64,000 nucleotides of DNA from Aestuariispira insulae (GTDB lineage Bacteria > Pseudomonadota > Alphaproteobacteria > UBA8366 > Aestuariispiraceae). The DNA lies in assembly GCF_003385955.1 (NCBI RefSeq), contig NZ_QRDW01000004.1, forward strand, positions 248,001-312,000, read 5' to 3'. Positions 54,987-63,851 of the stretch are shown here, piece by piece. The translations under genes and the position numbers were made by a program. The notes beneath the pieces are model-generated. The model worked only from the letters and a program-made list of their open reading frames with translations, was not told where the DNA came from and searched no databases. The stretch's first letter is position 1. Every line of letters starts with the position of its first letter.

Positions 54987-56147
54987 TCAAAGAGCCTGTT
55001 TCAGGCGTTCAAACCCGGCTTCTAGATCCAGAATCAGATCCTCCACATCCTCAAGACCGACATGCATACGCATAGTCTGGCCCTCGCCATCCCATTTCGC
55101 TGCGGTACGCACGCTATTGGGGTTGACCGGGATCAACAGGCTTTCAAATCCACCCCAGCTATAACCCATGCCAAAGAAATGCAGGCCCTCCAGCATGGCA
55201 GCCAGGGCTTTTTCCGGCACTTCATTCATGACAAACCCGAATAAACCGCAGGCGCCGGTGAAATCCCGCTTCCAAATCTCATGCCCCGGATCATCAGGCA
55301 GGGCCGGATGCATGACTCGCGTCACTTCCGGCCGGTTTTTGAGCCAATTGGCCAGCTTGACCCCATTTTCATGATGCTGGCGAAGTCGGGTTCCCATGGA
55401 ACGAAGCCCGCGCTGGGCCAGATACAAATCATCCGGACCGGCGCACATGCCCAAAAGCCATGCGGCTTCACGCACCCGGGGTAGGGTGGCTTCATTACAG
55501 GTGATCACCCCCATCATGGCATCGGAATGGCCCACGATGTATTTTGTCGCGGCCTGGACGGAAATATCCACCCCAAGCGACAGGGGTTTGAAGAAATATC
55601 CGGCGGACCAGGTATTGTCGATGATGGTCAAAATTTCATGTTTCTTGGCCACCGAAACGATGGCCGGCACATCCTGCATTTCAAAGGTCCAGGATCCCGG
55701 CGCTTCCATGAAGATCATGGCTGTTTCTGGTTTGATATATTTCTCGATATCGGCCCCAATCGTCGGCTCGTAATACTCCACTGTCACGCCGAAACGGGCC
55801 AACATCTTATCCATATAGAGGCGGGTTGGCGCATAAACACTGTCTGTGATCAGAACATGATCACCTGCTTTGGTGCAGGCCTGAATGGCCGTTGTAACTG
55901 CACCAAGGCCGGAAGAGGCTGTCACCGTGCCGGCACCGCCTTCCAGCGCACAAACCGCATCCTCCAGCGCGTGGCTGGTCGGTGTGCCTTTCCGACCGTA
56001 GGTCACTTTCACTTTTGGATCGCGGCCGTGAAAGCTATCCAATGTGGGAAATAGAATGGTCGAGGCATGATAGACCGGCGGATTGACCACACCTTTGTTT
56101 TTGAACGGATGGCGCCCGGCATGGGCCAAAAGGCTGTCGTCTTTCAT
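54987..56147 (-). CDS. metC: Cystathionine beta-lyase
   Basis: A 386-residue Cys/Met metabolism PLP enzyme. The PLP lysine is in SVQAATKYIVGHSDAMMG. VTYGRKGTPTSHALEDAV, ASSGLGAVTTAI, DNTWSAGYFFKPLSLG and GYSWGGFESLLIPV follow the MetC group rather than MetB or MetZ. It cleaves cystathionine to homocysteine, pyruvate and ammonia. The ATG at 56147 has GAGAG upstream; the longer frame begins with GTG. It lies alone, divergent from the FAD oxidoreductase gene. Confidence 0.92.
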   Translation of the reverse strand: MKDDSLLAHAGRHPFKNKGVVNPPVYHASTILFPTLDSFHGRDPKVKVTYGRKGTPTSHALEDAVCALEGGAGTVTASSGLGAVTTAIQACTKAGDHVLITDSVYAPTRLYMDKMLARFGVTVEYYEPTIGADIEKYIKPETAMIFMEAPGSWTFEMQDVPAIVSVAKKHEILTIIDNTWSAGYFFKPLSLGVDISVQAATKYIVGHSDAMMGVITCNEATLPRVREAAWLLGMCAGPDDLYLAQRGLRSMGTRLRQHHENGVKLANWLKNRPEVTRVMHPALPDDPGHEIWKRDFTGACGLFGFVMNEVPEKALAAMLEGLHFFGMGYSWGGFESLLIPVNPNSVRTAAKWDGEGQTMRMHVGLEDVEDLILDLEAGFERLKQAL

Positions 56148-56275
56148 GAATCTCTCTTTCACTCTGGGCCCAAGTCATTCTCTCAGCAACACGATGCCTG
56201 CCAAAGGCCGATTGATCATGCATTTAGGACGTGATAGCAGCGGTATAGGTATTGAGCAAGCGAGGGAATGGTAAG

Positions 56276-57388
56276 TTGGACAAGGCAACTGTCGACAGTG
56301 TGGTCATTGGTGCCGGGGTCGTAGGCCTGGCGGTCGCAAGGGCTCTGGCCCGCCAAGGCCGTGATGTGATTATCCTTGAGGCAGAAGATGCTATTGGTAC
56401 CGGAATCAGCTCGCGCAACAGTGAGGTGATCCATGCCGGCATTTATTACCCGCAAGGCAGCCTGAAAGCACGCCTTTGCCTGGAAGGCAATAAAGCGCTC
56501 TATCAATTCTGTGAAGCTTTTAAAGTGGAATATCGGCGGTGCGGCAAATTGATCGTGGCCAGTGCGAATGCGCAAGTCGCGCAGATAGAAGGTATTCAGC
56601 AAAAAGCAATTGCCAACGGCGTGGATGACCTTACCCCCCTTGATCAGGGGCAAGCTCAATCATTGGAGCCAGAATTGAACTGTGTCGCCGCATTATTATC
56701 CCCCTCGACCGGCATCATAGACAGTCACGGCTATATGCTGGCTCTGCAAGGCGACAGTGAGGCCCATGGCGCCATGATCGCATTCCAATCCCCGGTTCGC
56801 GAAGGAGAAACACTGGATAACGGAGCCATCCGTCTGATAACCGGCGGGGAGGCTCCCATGGAACTGACTGCAAATCTGGTTATCAATGCTGCGGGCCTTG
56901 CGGCACCGTCTCTAGCCCGCAGAATAGCGGGCTTGAATCCGGACAATATACCCAAGGAATATCTGTGCAAAGGGAACTATTTTGTTCTAGATGGCAAGGC
57001 ACCCTTCAGCCATCTGATTTATCCCATGCCGGACGAGGCTGGGCTCGGCGTTCACCTGACACTGGATCTGGGGGGCCAGGCAAAATTCGGACCCGATACT
57101 CAATGGATTGATCAGCTGGAATATCCGGTGGACCCGGCCCGGGCAAACAGTTTCTATGACGCCGTACGCAGTTACTGGCCAGGATTAAGAGATGGAGCGT
57201 TGATGCCTGGTTATAGCGGCATCAGGCCCAAAATTGCCGGCCCAAATGAGGCGGCCGCGGATTTTGTCATCCAGGGCCCGTCTGATCATGGAGTGCCGGG
57301 ACTGGTCAATCTGTTTGGCATAGAATCACCCGGATTGACCGCGTCCCTGGCCATCGCCGATTATGTTTGCCGCCTCACAGACGGCTAA
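56276..57388 (+). CDS. FAD-dependent oxidoreductase, L-2-hydroxyglutarate dehydrogenase-like
   Basis: A 370-residue DAO-family flavoenzyme. The dinucleotide fold [30 protein letters not shown] starts the protein. [83 protein letters not shown] and YSGIRPKI are those of L2HGDH/LhgO. These oxidise L-2-hydroxyglutarate to 2-oxoglutarate with electrons passed to quinone. The start codon is probably TTG at 56276 (GAGGG upstream); TTG at 56252 is an alternative, and no ATG is available upstream. It ends 15 bp from the convergent ald gene. Confidence 0.85.
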   Translation: MDKATVDSVVIGAGVVGLAVARALARQGRDVIILEAEDAIGTGISSRNSEVIHAGIYYPQGSLKARLCLEGNKALYQFCEAFKVEYRRCGKLIVASANAQVAQIEGIQQKAIANGVDDLTPLDQGQAQSLEPELNCVAALLSPSTGIIDSHGYMLALQGDSEAHGAMIAFQSPVREGETLDNGAIRLITGGEAPMELTANLVINAAGLAAPSLARRIAGLNPDNIPKEYLCKGNYFVLDGKAPFSHLIYPMPDEAGLGVHLTLDLGGQAKFGPDTQWIDQLEYPVDPARANSFYDAVRSYWPGLRDGALMPGYSGIRPKIAGPNEAAADFVIQGPSDHGVPGLVNLFGIESPGLTASLAIADYVCRLTDG

Positions 57389-57403
57389 ATCAAACGATCC
57401 TAT

Positions 57404-58501
57404 TCACTCCGCGAGATAGGCTTCGGGATCCAACCGTTCCCGGTTTTGCAAGCGGGCAGTTTCCGCATGGGTCAAAGTGCCCTCGGCACAAACCAAGCCA
57501 CGGCGCAGCCAGGCATTGGAGCGTGCTGCCTCGCGCCAGCCATTGGCCAGGATATTGCGGATATGGGGCACCAGAGCTTTGCCATATCCGGCACTTGCCG
57601 CCACGGGCACGCTGCCAGGAATATTGTCGACGCAAAAATGCGTAATCCCCTCCTCGCGATAGGTCGGTTCCTGCCAGGTGGTCGGGCGACAGGTTTCAAC
57701 CGCACCTCCCGCGTCACAGGAAATATCTGTGATCACAGCGGTCGGTTTCAGCTGTTTTAACTGTGCCCGACTGATCAGATGATCATCACGATGCTTTGGC
57801 CATAACACGCAGTTCACGATCAGGTCGAACTCTGACGTGCGATGGACGAAGTCACCGATGTCTGCAGTGCTGAAATTCGTGGCATCCCAATCCTGTTCAG
57901 TGCGATAGCGGATGCCGTCAGAAATATCGAAACCAACCACTTCCACGCCAAGCGACAGCAAGACCCGTAAGGCACCACGCCCGACATTGCCAAGACCGAT
58001 AACAGCCGCCTTGATCGGTTGGGATCCAAAATGCGGCAGGAAATGGCGCCCAGACCCGCCATGCTGGGCAAAACAGAGACGAATGCCTTCAAACGCACCA
58101 ACCTCACCGGCCAGCGCACAGTTTGGCGAACCGAATTCATGGGTGTCTTCAGCCGCAAAAGCCACAAGGCCGCGCTCCAGCAGGACATCCACTTGCTGGG
58201 GCGTTGCCGCCGGATGGATATTGGTAAACAGGATATGGTCTTCGCGCAGCAGCGGATATTCCGGCTCCAGAAACTCCTTCACCTTGAAGATCAGTCCGCT
58301 TTCCGCATAAACCGCTTCCATACTGTTCATGACGGTTGCACCGGCCGCAGCATAGTCGTCATTTGTCGCACCGGAAAGCAAACCTGCGCCGGATTGAACA
58401 TTGACGCCAAAGCCATCCCTGACCAAATCAGACACAAGATTGGGCAACAGAGCCACGCGGCCTTCCTGTGGCTTAATTTCCTTTGGAACACCGATCATCA
58501 T
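57404..58501 (-). CDS. ald: Alanine dehydrogenase
   Basis: A 365-residue AlaDH/PNT-type enzyme. GVPKEIKPQEGRVALLP at the N-terminus, FTNIHPAATPQQVDVLLERG, the Rossmann motif AAVIGLGNVGRGALRVLLSLG and VDNIPGSVPVAASAGYGKALVPHI define the family. It interconverts alanine with pyruvate and ammonia using NAD. It is the last gene of a probable sseA-GNAT-ald unit with gaps of 2 and 33 bp. Saccharopine or lysine dehydrogenase of the same fold is a less likely alternative. Confidence 0.8.
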   Translation of the reverse strand: MMIGVPKEIKPQEGRVALLPNLVSDLVRDGFGVNVQSGAGLLSGATNDDYAAAGATVMNSMEAVYAESGLIFKVKEFLEPEYPLLREDHILFTNIHPAATPQQVDVLLERGLVAFAAEDTHEFGSPNCALAGEVGAFEGIRLCFAQHGGSGRHFLPHFGSQPIKAAVIGLGNVGRGALRVLLSLGVEVVGFDISDGIRYRTEQDWDATNFSTADIGDFVHRTSEFDLIVNCVLWPKHRDDHLISRAQLKQLKPTAVITDISCDAGGAVETCRPTTWQEPTYREEGITHFCVDNIPGSVPVAASAGYGKALVPHIRNILANGWREAARSNAWLRRGLVCAEGTLTHAETARLQNRERLDPEAYLAE

Positions 58502-58534
58502 TTCACTGTCTCTCCGTTCATACTTTTTCATTGT

Positions 58535-59563
58535 TCATGCCCGCGGATCTCGGGCAGGCAAGGGTAAATCATATGGCAGAATGCCATTTAGCCTTGGATC
58601 CGGCACTTGCCTTTCTTCCTGCCTATATGGCGTGAAGCCAGCTTTTTGATAGGTTGCCAGTGCAGCAGGATGATCCAGCGTGCAGGTATTAACTTCCAGC
58701 CGTTCCGGCCGGCTTTCATGGGCCCAGGCTGTGCGGATAGCCCAGTCCAGCAAGTAACCACCAAGCCCCATGCCAATGAAATCCGGGACCAGGCCGAAAT
58801 AGGCAATTTCAACGGTCCTTAGTGTCCGGATTGCATTCAACTCAACAAACCCCGCCGGATTACTGCCGACAGACAGGAGATAGATCTCGGTGTCGGCGGA
58901 CTGAATCACCCTTTGCAGATCCTCATCCGGCATCGCCCGACGTTCCCACCACAACCAGGGTTCTCCCACGGTGTTATAGAGATAACGATAGAAGGAGAGG
59001 GATGGTGACTGTACACGGGTGAGGGATAACGGAATGCCAATTGAGGGAACCGGTATGGCCGGGCGCAAAGGGGGGGCCGTCATCTCCAGCCAGGTCACCG
59101 TTACCGGTAAATCACGGCTCTCTTCTTTTCTGGTCTCAGTTTCATCATTGAGCCATTTGGACAGGACGGCGACATCTTCATGCTGATAACCCGCTGCATG
59201 ATAATATGAGAGAATCCCGTTGTTACTGGTGCGGACCATCAATTCCACCTTCGGCGCCCCCTGGGATGCCAGCCATTCTTCCGCCTCAGTCAACAGAGGC
59301 TTGCTAAAGCCTTTTCCCTGACAATCAGGGGCAACGGCAAAATAATAGAGCCAGCCTCGATGGCCATCCAAACCACATAAAACCGACCCGACAATGCGGT
59401 CGTCCAGCAGCCCGACAATCAATCTGGATGATTGGGTATTCAGAGCCAGAGCAATATCCTCTTCCGGATCATTCCAGGGGCGAACAAGGCCGCAATCCGT
59501 CCAAAGACCGACCACAGCATCCAAATCCCCGTCCCGAAAGTCACGAATGGAGAGTTCTGGCAT
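58535..59563 (-). CDS. Tandem GNAT acetyltransferase
   Basis: 342 residues with two GNAT folds. The first (residues ~4-145) resembles YpeA, with LSIRDFRDGDLDAVVGLW, LYYFAVAPDCQGKGFSKPLL and NGILSYYHAAGYQHED. The second (~185-330) has WLWWERRAMPDEDLQRVI, YFGLVPDFIGMGLGGYLLDW and TCTLDHPAALATYQKAGF. Both acetyl-CoA loops are present (QGKGFSK, IGMGLGG). A linker of about 40 residues joins them. Substrates are unknown. It starts two bases after the sseA stop, so the two are almost certainly co-transcribed. Confidence 0.85.
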   Translation of the reverse strand: MPELSIRDFRDGDLDAVVGLWTDCGLVRPWNDPEEDIALALNTQSSRLIVGLLDDRIVGSVLCGLDGHRGWLYYFAVAPDCQGKGFSKPLLTEAEEWLASQGAPKVELMVRTSNNGILSYYHAAGYQHEDVAVLSKWLNDETETRKEESRDLPVTVTWLEMTAPPLRPAIPVPSIGIPLSLTRVQSPSLSFYRYLYNTVGEPWLWWERRAMPDEDLQRVIQSADTEIYLLSVGSNPAGFVELNAIRTLRTVEIAYFGLVPDFIGMGLGGYLLDWAIRTAWAHESRPERLEVNTCTLDHPAALATYQKAGFTPYRQEERQVPDPRLNGILPYDLPLPARDPRA

Positions 59564-59565
59564 TC

Positions 59566-60420
59566 TTACCCCACCTCGACAGGTGTGTCCGATTGAGAAG
59601 CCCATTCCGTCCAGGACCCATCATAAACAGCCGTATCATCCTTACCGATCAGATGGAATCCAAAGGCCAACACACAAGCCGTCACACCGGTACCACAGCT
59701 GAAAACGAGGCCTTGCCCTGACGCGGGCGCTAGGGGTGCGAGCAGGCTGCGGAGCTTGCTGATCGGCAGGACCTTTTTACTATCCATTTCCAACAACGTG
59801 TCAAAAGGCAAGTTCTTGGCACCCGGCATATGGCCCCCACGTAGACCAGGGCGCGGTTCAGGAGCCTCGCCGGAAAACCGGGCGGCGGAGCGGGCATCGA
59901 TCACCAAATCCCTGTTTTCAACCAGATTATGTTCCATATCCTTCAAAGACCGCACTCGTTCGGCATGATATGTCGCTCTGAAACGGCTTGCGGTTACATT
60001 GGGGAAACCGGTTTCCATGGCCCCGTTTACTGCCTTCCAGGCCTCTAACCCACCATTTAAGATCGCCACTTTTTCATGGCCAAAGACCCGGAACATCCAC
60101 CAGACGCGCGCCGCGGAAAATAGGCCGTGTACGTCATAGACCACTACGCAATCATCATTCCTAATCCCAAGATCCGCGACCGCTTTTTCGAAATCAACCG
60201 GCTGCGGAAGCATATGGGGCATGTCATGGGTGGGGTCTGAAACCGCATCGATATCGAAGAAAACCGCCCCCGGCAGATGGCCGTTACCATACTCCTCGCG
60301 GGCATTCCGGCCGGACGTCGGCATATGCCAGGATGCATCAATAACACGAAGGTCTGAACGATCGATATTCTCTTTCAGCCAACCAGCTTCGACGAGACTG
60401 GGCAGTTCACTAGTGGTCAT
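59566..60420 (-). CDS. sseA: 3-mercaptopyruvate sulfurtransferase
   Basis: A 284-residue two-domain rhodanese. The N-terminal domain is the inactive one (VIDASWHMPTSGRNAREEYGNGHLPGAVFFDID), and the C-terminal domain has the catalytic cysteine in FSCGTGVTACVLA, the mercaptopyruvate type (CGxGV) rather than the thiosulfate type. It moves sulfur from 3-mercaptopyruvate to thiols or cyanide, leaving pyruvate. GGGAGG lies upstream of the ATG at 60420. It is the first gene of the sseA-GNAT-ald unit. Confidence 0.93.
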   Translation of the reverse strand: MTTSELPSLVEAGWLKENIDRSDLRVIDASWHMPTSGRNAREEYGNGHLPGAVFFDIDAVSDPTHDMPHMLPQPVDFEKAVADLGIRNDDCVVVYDVHGLFSAARVWWMFRVFGHEKVAILNGGLEAWKAVNGAMETGFPNVTASRFRATYHAERVRSLKDMEHNLVENRDLVIDARSAARFSGEAPEPRPGLRGGHMPGAKNLPFDTLLEMDSKKVLPISKLRSLLAPLAPASGQGLVFSCGTGVTACVLAFGFHLIGKDDTAVYDGSWTEWASQSDTPVEVG

Positions 60421-60666
60421 CTTGTGCCTCCCTGGCATGATTTCGCGCATCCATTAGAACGGTTTAGCCCTTAGCGGCCCATTTTGCACCCGAATTTCAT
60501 TGCTTTTTCCAAGTCCTGTGCTGTGGAGGGGATCGCTTAGGCAGTAAGAATAGGACCTTTCCGTTATACGAGAAGGCAAATGACTGAATTCGCCTTCTCT
60601 TAACGCGATCTTAACACCTGTCCGATTAAGTGATATTGGCTGCAAAAGTGTGGGTGATGAAAAGAA

Positions 60667-61194
60667 ATGAATAGATTTGAACGGTGCCAGGGCCTGCCAA
60701 AGGAAATGCACCCGGACCTGCAGAATTTTATTAAATTCTGGCGGAACAAAAAAGGCAGCCGGCAGATGCCGGATATCCATGAGATTGACCTCTTGGAATT
60801 TCCTCACTTATCCGGTGGTTTGTTCATCATAGATATCATCTATGAGAATGACAGGCCGATACGTTTTCAATATCGCTTGGCCGGAAAAGAGATGGTTGAA
60901 ACCATTGGAACAGATGTCAATGGCCGGTTTCTTGACGAAATATTCCCAGCGGAAAGCTATCAGATCCTGATGGAGGATTATCAGGATGCGATCAACAGCT
61001 GTGAGCCGCGTTACATGTCCTATCTGGAAACTTCGGCCCCGAATGCGATGATCCTGTTCGAGCGGCTGCTTTTACCGGTCGGACCGGAAGGGGCAGACCG
61101 GCCAGCATATTTCGTCGGCCTGCACACCCGAACAGCAAAAGGAACCGCTCGAATCGCTGACAGTTGTCATCCCTTTGCCGTAAGAACCGATTGA
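60667..61194 (+). CDS. PAS_5-type PAS domain protein (second copy)
   Basis: 175 residues of the same family as the protein at 4067-4603. The shared layout is LQNFIKFWRNKKGSRQMPDIHEIDLLEF, FIIDIIYENDRPIRFQYRLAGKEMVE, TDVNGRFLDEIF and FERLLLPVGPEG. No output domain is attached. The gene is divergent from sseA, with 246 bp between them that probably hold both promoters. It ends four bases from the convergent alaX gene. Confidence 0.72.
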   Translation: MNRFERCQGLPKEMHPDLQNFIKFWRNKKGSRQMPDIHEIDLLEFPHLSGGLFIIDIIYENDRPIRFQYRLAGKEMVETIGTDVNGRFLDEIFPAESYQILMEDYQDAINSCEPRYMSYLETSAPNAMILFERLLLPVGPEGADRPAYFVGLHTRTAKGTARIADSCHPFAVRTD

Positions 61195-61198
61195 TAAG

Positions 61199-61912
61199 TC
61201 ATTCAAAAATAATATTCACCCGTCGATTCCGCTTCCCCTTATTTTCGATTTTTGAAACGGATATCCGCCCGATTTCACTGGTTCGTTTCACATGGGTTCC
61301 ACCACAGGGTTGAAGATCCGTAGCCTCGCCAATCTTGACCAGGCGGATCCTGCCGCTGCCGCGCGGCGGTTGCACAGACATGGTCCTCACCAAGTCCGGG
61401 CTCGCATCCAGCTCTGCATCCAAAATCCATTGCGCAGAAACCAGTTCATCATTCTCCACCAATTCATTGATAGATCTGGTTATTTCTTCTTTATCAAGGA
61501 CGTGGTCACCAATATCAAAGTCAAGGCGGCTTTTGGCTTCACCGACCTGCCCGCCGGTCACTCCACAAGGGACAACAGAACACATTAGATGCATGGCGCT
61601 ATGCATGCGCATATGGCGATAGCGTCTTTCCCAGTCGATGACGGCTTTCACCTGATCTCCAACCGCTGGCATGTCCTGTTCAGCGGCAGGCACATGGATG
61701 ATTTCGTCCGGGCCATCCCCCTTAACCGTGGTCGCGATAACCAGCCGACGTCCTCCCGGAAGCTCAAAACAACCGCTGTCACCTGGTTGGCCGCCACCAG
61801 TGGGATAAAACACCGTTTTATCAAGAATAATACCACCACGATCATTTATGGCGGTTACGGTCGCACTGCATTCACGCAGATAGGCATCTTCACGATACAA
61901 GGCTTCAGTCAC
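61199..61912 (-). CDS. alaX: Alanyl-tRNA editing protein AlaX
   Basis: A 237-residue free-standing editing domain. FYPTGGGQPGDSG near residue 36 is the AlaX/ThrRS/AlaRS second-additional-domain mark. The zinc site is HMRMHSAMHLM (HxxxH) plus CGGTHVKRTSEIG. It removes serine or glycine from mischarged tRNA-Ala. The length fits the AlaX-M class. The start codon is GTG with GAGG five bases upstream. It lies 154 bp downstream of the cysteine synthase gene on the same strand, with a terminator between. Confidence 0.92.
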   Translation of the reverse strand: MTEALYREDAYLRECSATVTAINDRGGIILDKTVFYPTGGGQPGDSGCFELPGGRRLVIATTVKGDGPDEIIHVPAAEQDMPAVGDQVKAVIDWERRYRHMRMHSAMHLMCSVVPCGVTGGQVGEAKSRLDFDIGDHVLDKEEITRSINELVENDELVSAQWILDAELDASPDLVRTMSVQPPRGSGRIRLVKIGEATDLQPCGGTHVKRTSEIGRISVSKIENKGKRNRRVNIIFE

Positions 61913-62014
61913 TTCATCCTCACCTGGCCAGATATTTTCATCATTTCATGCAATGGTCCGCACAAGCCGGGCAGGGGTCAACGTCTTAATTGTCTCGATA
62001 CAGCCGAACAAAAA

Positions 62015-62042
62015 GAAAAGCGCACCCGGAAGTGCGCTTTTC
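62015..62042 (-). terminator. Rho-independent terminator of cysK
   Basis: GAAAAGCGCAC (62015-62025) pairs with GTGCGCTTTTC (62032-62042). On the minus strand TTTTCTTTTTG follows. It lies 25 bp after the cysK stop. Confidence 0.9.
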
Positions 62043-62066
62043 CAAGATATTGCCGGCACAGCGAGG

Positions 62067-63065
62067 TCAAAGCCAGTCAGGTACGGGCAGCTCCTGGCTT
62101 TTGAGAAATTCGGGGTTATAGAGCTTGGATTGATAGCGAGATCCGGAATCACACAGAACGGTGACGATGGTTTTCCCCGGCCCCATTTTTTTGGCAAGTT
62201 TCATCGCGCCCAAAACATTGATAGCGGAAGAACCGCCCAGGCAAAGCCCTTCATGTTTCAAGAGATCAAACAAAACGGGCAGGGCTTCCTGGTCAGAGAT
62301 CTGGAACGGTTCATCAAAATCCACGCCATCAAGATTGGCTGTAATGCGCCCCTGGCCAATGCCTTCCGTGATGGAACTGCCTTCAGATTTCAATTCGCCG
62401 TTTTTATAGAAATTGTAGAGCGCTGCGCCCATCGGATCAGCCAGGCCAATCACGATATCCTTATTGTGTTCGCGCAGGGCCATAGCAACCCCTGCAAGGG
62501 TTCCCCCGGTGCCAACCGCGCAAATAAACCCATCGACCTTACCCTGGGTCTGTTCCCAGATCTCAGGACCAGTTGTCTCGATATGTCCCTGGCGATTGGC
62601 GATATTGTCGAATTGATTGGCCCAGATCGCACCATTGGGCTCGCTGGCCGCGATTTCCTCTGCCAAACGCCCGGAATATTTCACATAGTTGTTGGGATCC
62701 TTGTAGGGAACAGCAGGCACTTCACGCAAATCGGCACCCGCCAGTCTGAGCATGTCCTTCTTTTCCTGAGACTGCGTTTCCGGAATGACGATCACCGTCC
62801 GATAGCCGCGGGCATTACCAACAAGCGCAAGGCCGATACCGGTGTTGCCCGCCGTTCCCTCAACAATAACACCGCCCGGCCGCAGCAATCCCTTTTGCTC
62901 AGCATCCAGAATGATGGCCTTAGCCGCCCGGTCCTTGACCGAACCGCCGGGATTCATGAATTCCGCCTTACCCAAAATGGTGCAGCCGGTCAGTTCGGAT
63001 GGGCCGCGCAGTTTGATCAGGGGCGTATTGCCAACGGCATCCACGAAATCCGCTCTAAATTCCAT
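62067..63065 (-). CDS. cysK: Cysteine synthase (CysK-type)
   Basis: A 332-residue fold-type II PLP enzyme. The PLP lysine is in FMNPGGSVKDRAA, EGTAGNTGIGLALVG holds the substrate loop (EGTAGNTG in place of the more usual EPTSGNTG), and VGTGGTLAGVAMAL binds the phosphate. It makes cysteine from O-acetylserine and sulfide. The EGTAGNTG loop is shared with a subgroup of annotated cysteine synthase A, and a related specificity (for example cystathionine beta-synthase-like) is not excluded. A strong terminator follows. Confidence 0.85.
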   Translation of the reverse strand: MEFRADFVDAVGNTPLIKLRGPSELTGCTILGKAEFMNPGGSVKDRAAKAIILDAEQKGLLRPGGVIVEGTAGNTGIGLALVGNARGYRTVIVIPETQSQEKKDMLRLAGADLREVPAVPYKDPNNYVKYSGRLAEEIAASEPNGAIWANQFDNIANRQGHIETTGPEIWEQTQGKVDGFICAVGTGGTLAGVAMALREHNKDIVIGLADPMGAALYNFYKNGELKSEGSSITEGIGQGRITANLDGVDFDEPFQISDQEALPVLFDLLKHEGLCLGGSSAINVLGAMKLAKKMGPGKTIVTVLCDSGSRYQSKLYNPEFLKSQELPVPDWL

Positions 63066-63096
63066 TTCTTTAGTGTCCTTTAAATGAATCTACATT

Positions 63097-63726
63097 CTAT
63101 TTAAGTCCTAGCCAGCGTGAACGCAAGTCCTGCCTTTTGAATGACAGCCAAAAGAGTGCTGTCACCAGCGACATATTCACCAGTTTTCCTTGGATTGCAG
63201 CCTCGAGCGCCTGATCAAAAGCCAGTGTGAAAGCTCTGATATCCTCGCCTTCATCATCCAGTCCATGATGTCCGGAAATAGTTCTCGCGTCGCAACGGGC
63301 GATAAAAAGAACATTTTCTTCTGAACAACCGCCGGCGCTGGGCATGAAGTTGCCGGCTTCCACCAGATCCGATATTTCACATCCGGCTTCTTCAAACGCT
63401 TCACGCTTGGCCACATCTTCAGGGCTTTCACCTTTCTCAATGATTCCTGCGATCGTCTCAACCAGCCAACAATCCTCCCGCCCGCTGGCATAGGCACCGG
63501 GTCGGAACTGTTCAATCAGGACAACTTCATCACGAACCGGATCATAAGGAAGGCAGACGACCGCGTGACCTCGTTCAAAAATCTCCCGCTTGATGGGATC
63601 CGAAAAGGAACCATCATATTTGCGATGGCGGAGGGTATATTCATCGACTTGGAAATAGCCTTTAAAGCGGGTTTCCCGGGCGATCAGCTCCACATCGCCA
63701 CGGGTAAACCTTGTTGGGTTCGTCAT
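63097..63726 (-). CDS. NUDIX hydrolase, ADP-ribose pyrophosphatase-like
   Basis: 209 residues. The Nudix box GIIEKGESPEDVAKREAFEEAG is complete (Gx5Ex7REUxEExGU) starting near residue 94, preceded by VVLIEQFRPGAYASG. The overall length and the C-terminal AFTLAFDQALEAAIQGK segment fit ADP-ribose pyrophosphatases (NudF), which split ADP-ribose to AMP and ribose 5-phosphate. It is upstream of cysK by 31 bp on the same strand, so the two may be co-transcribed. Confidence 0.88.
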   Translation of the reverse strand: MTNPTRFTRGDVELIARETRFKGYFQVDEYTLRHRKYDGSFSDPIKREIFERGHAVVCLPYDPVRDEVVLIEQFRPGAYASGREDCWLVETIAGIIEKGESPEDVAKREAFEEAGCEISDLVEAGNFMPSAGGCSEENVLFIARCDARTISGHHGLDDEGEDIRAFTLAFDQALEAAIQGKLVNMSLVTALFWLSFKRQDLRSRWLGLK

Positions 63727-63812
63727 TTTGTTTTTTCCCGAATTGAGGTCGTTAATCCCTTTGCTGCGGCCATTAGGTCAGAAAGCAGGCACGAGTAAAA
63801 CCCGTAAAAGAA

Positions 63813-63837
63813 ATGCCCGGCACAATTGGCCGGGCAT
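63813..63837 (-). terminator. Terminator of the gene at the right edge
   Basis: ATGCCCGGC (63813-63821) pairs with GCCGGGCAT (63829-63837). On the minus strand TTTCTTTTAC follows. It lies about 15 bp after the stop of the partial gene. Confidence 0.85.
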
Positions 63838-63851
63838 CCTCAGTCTTGAGT

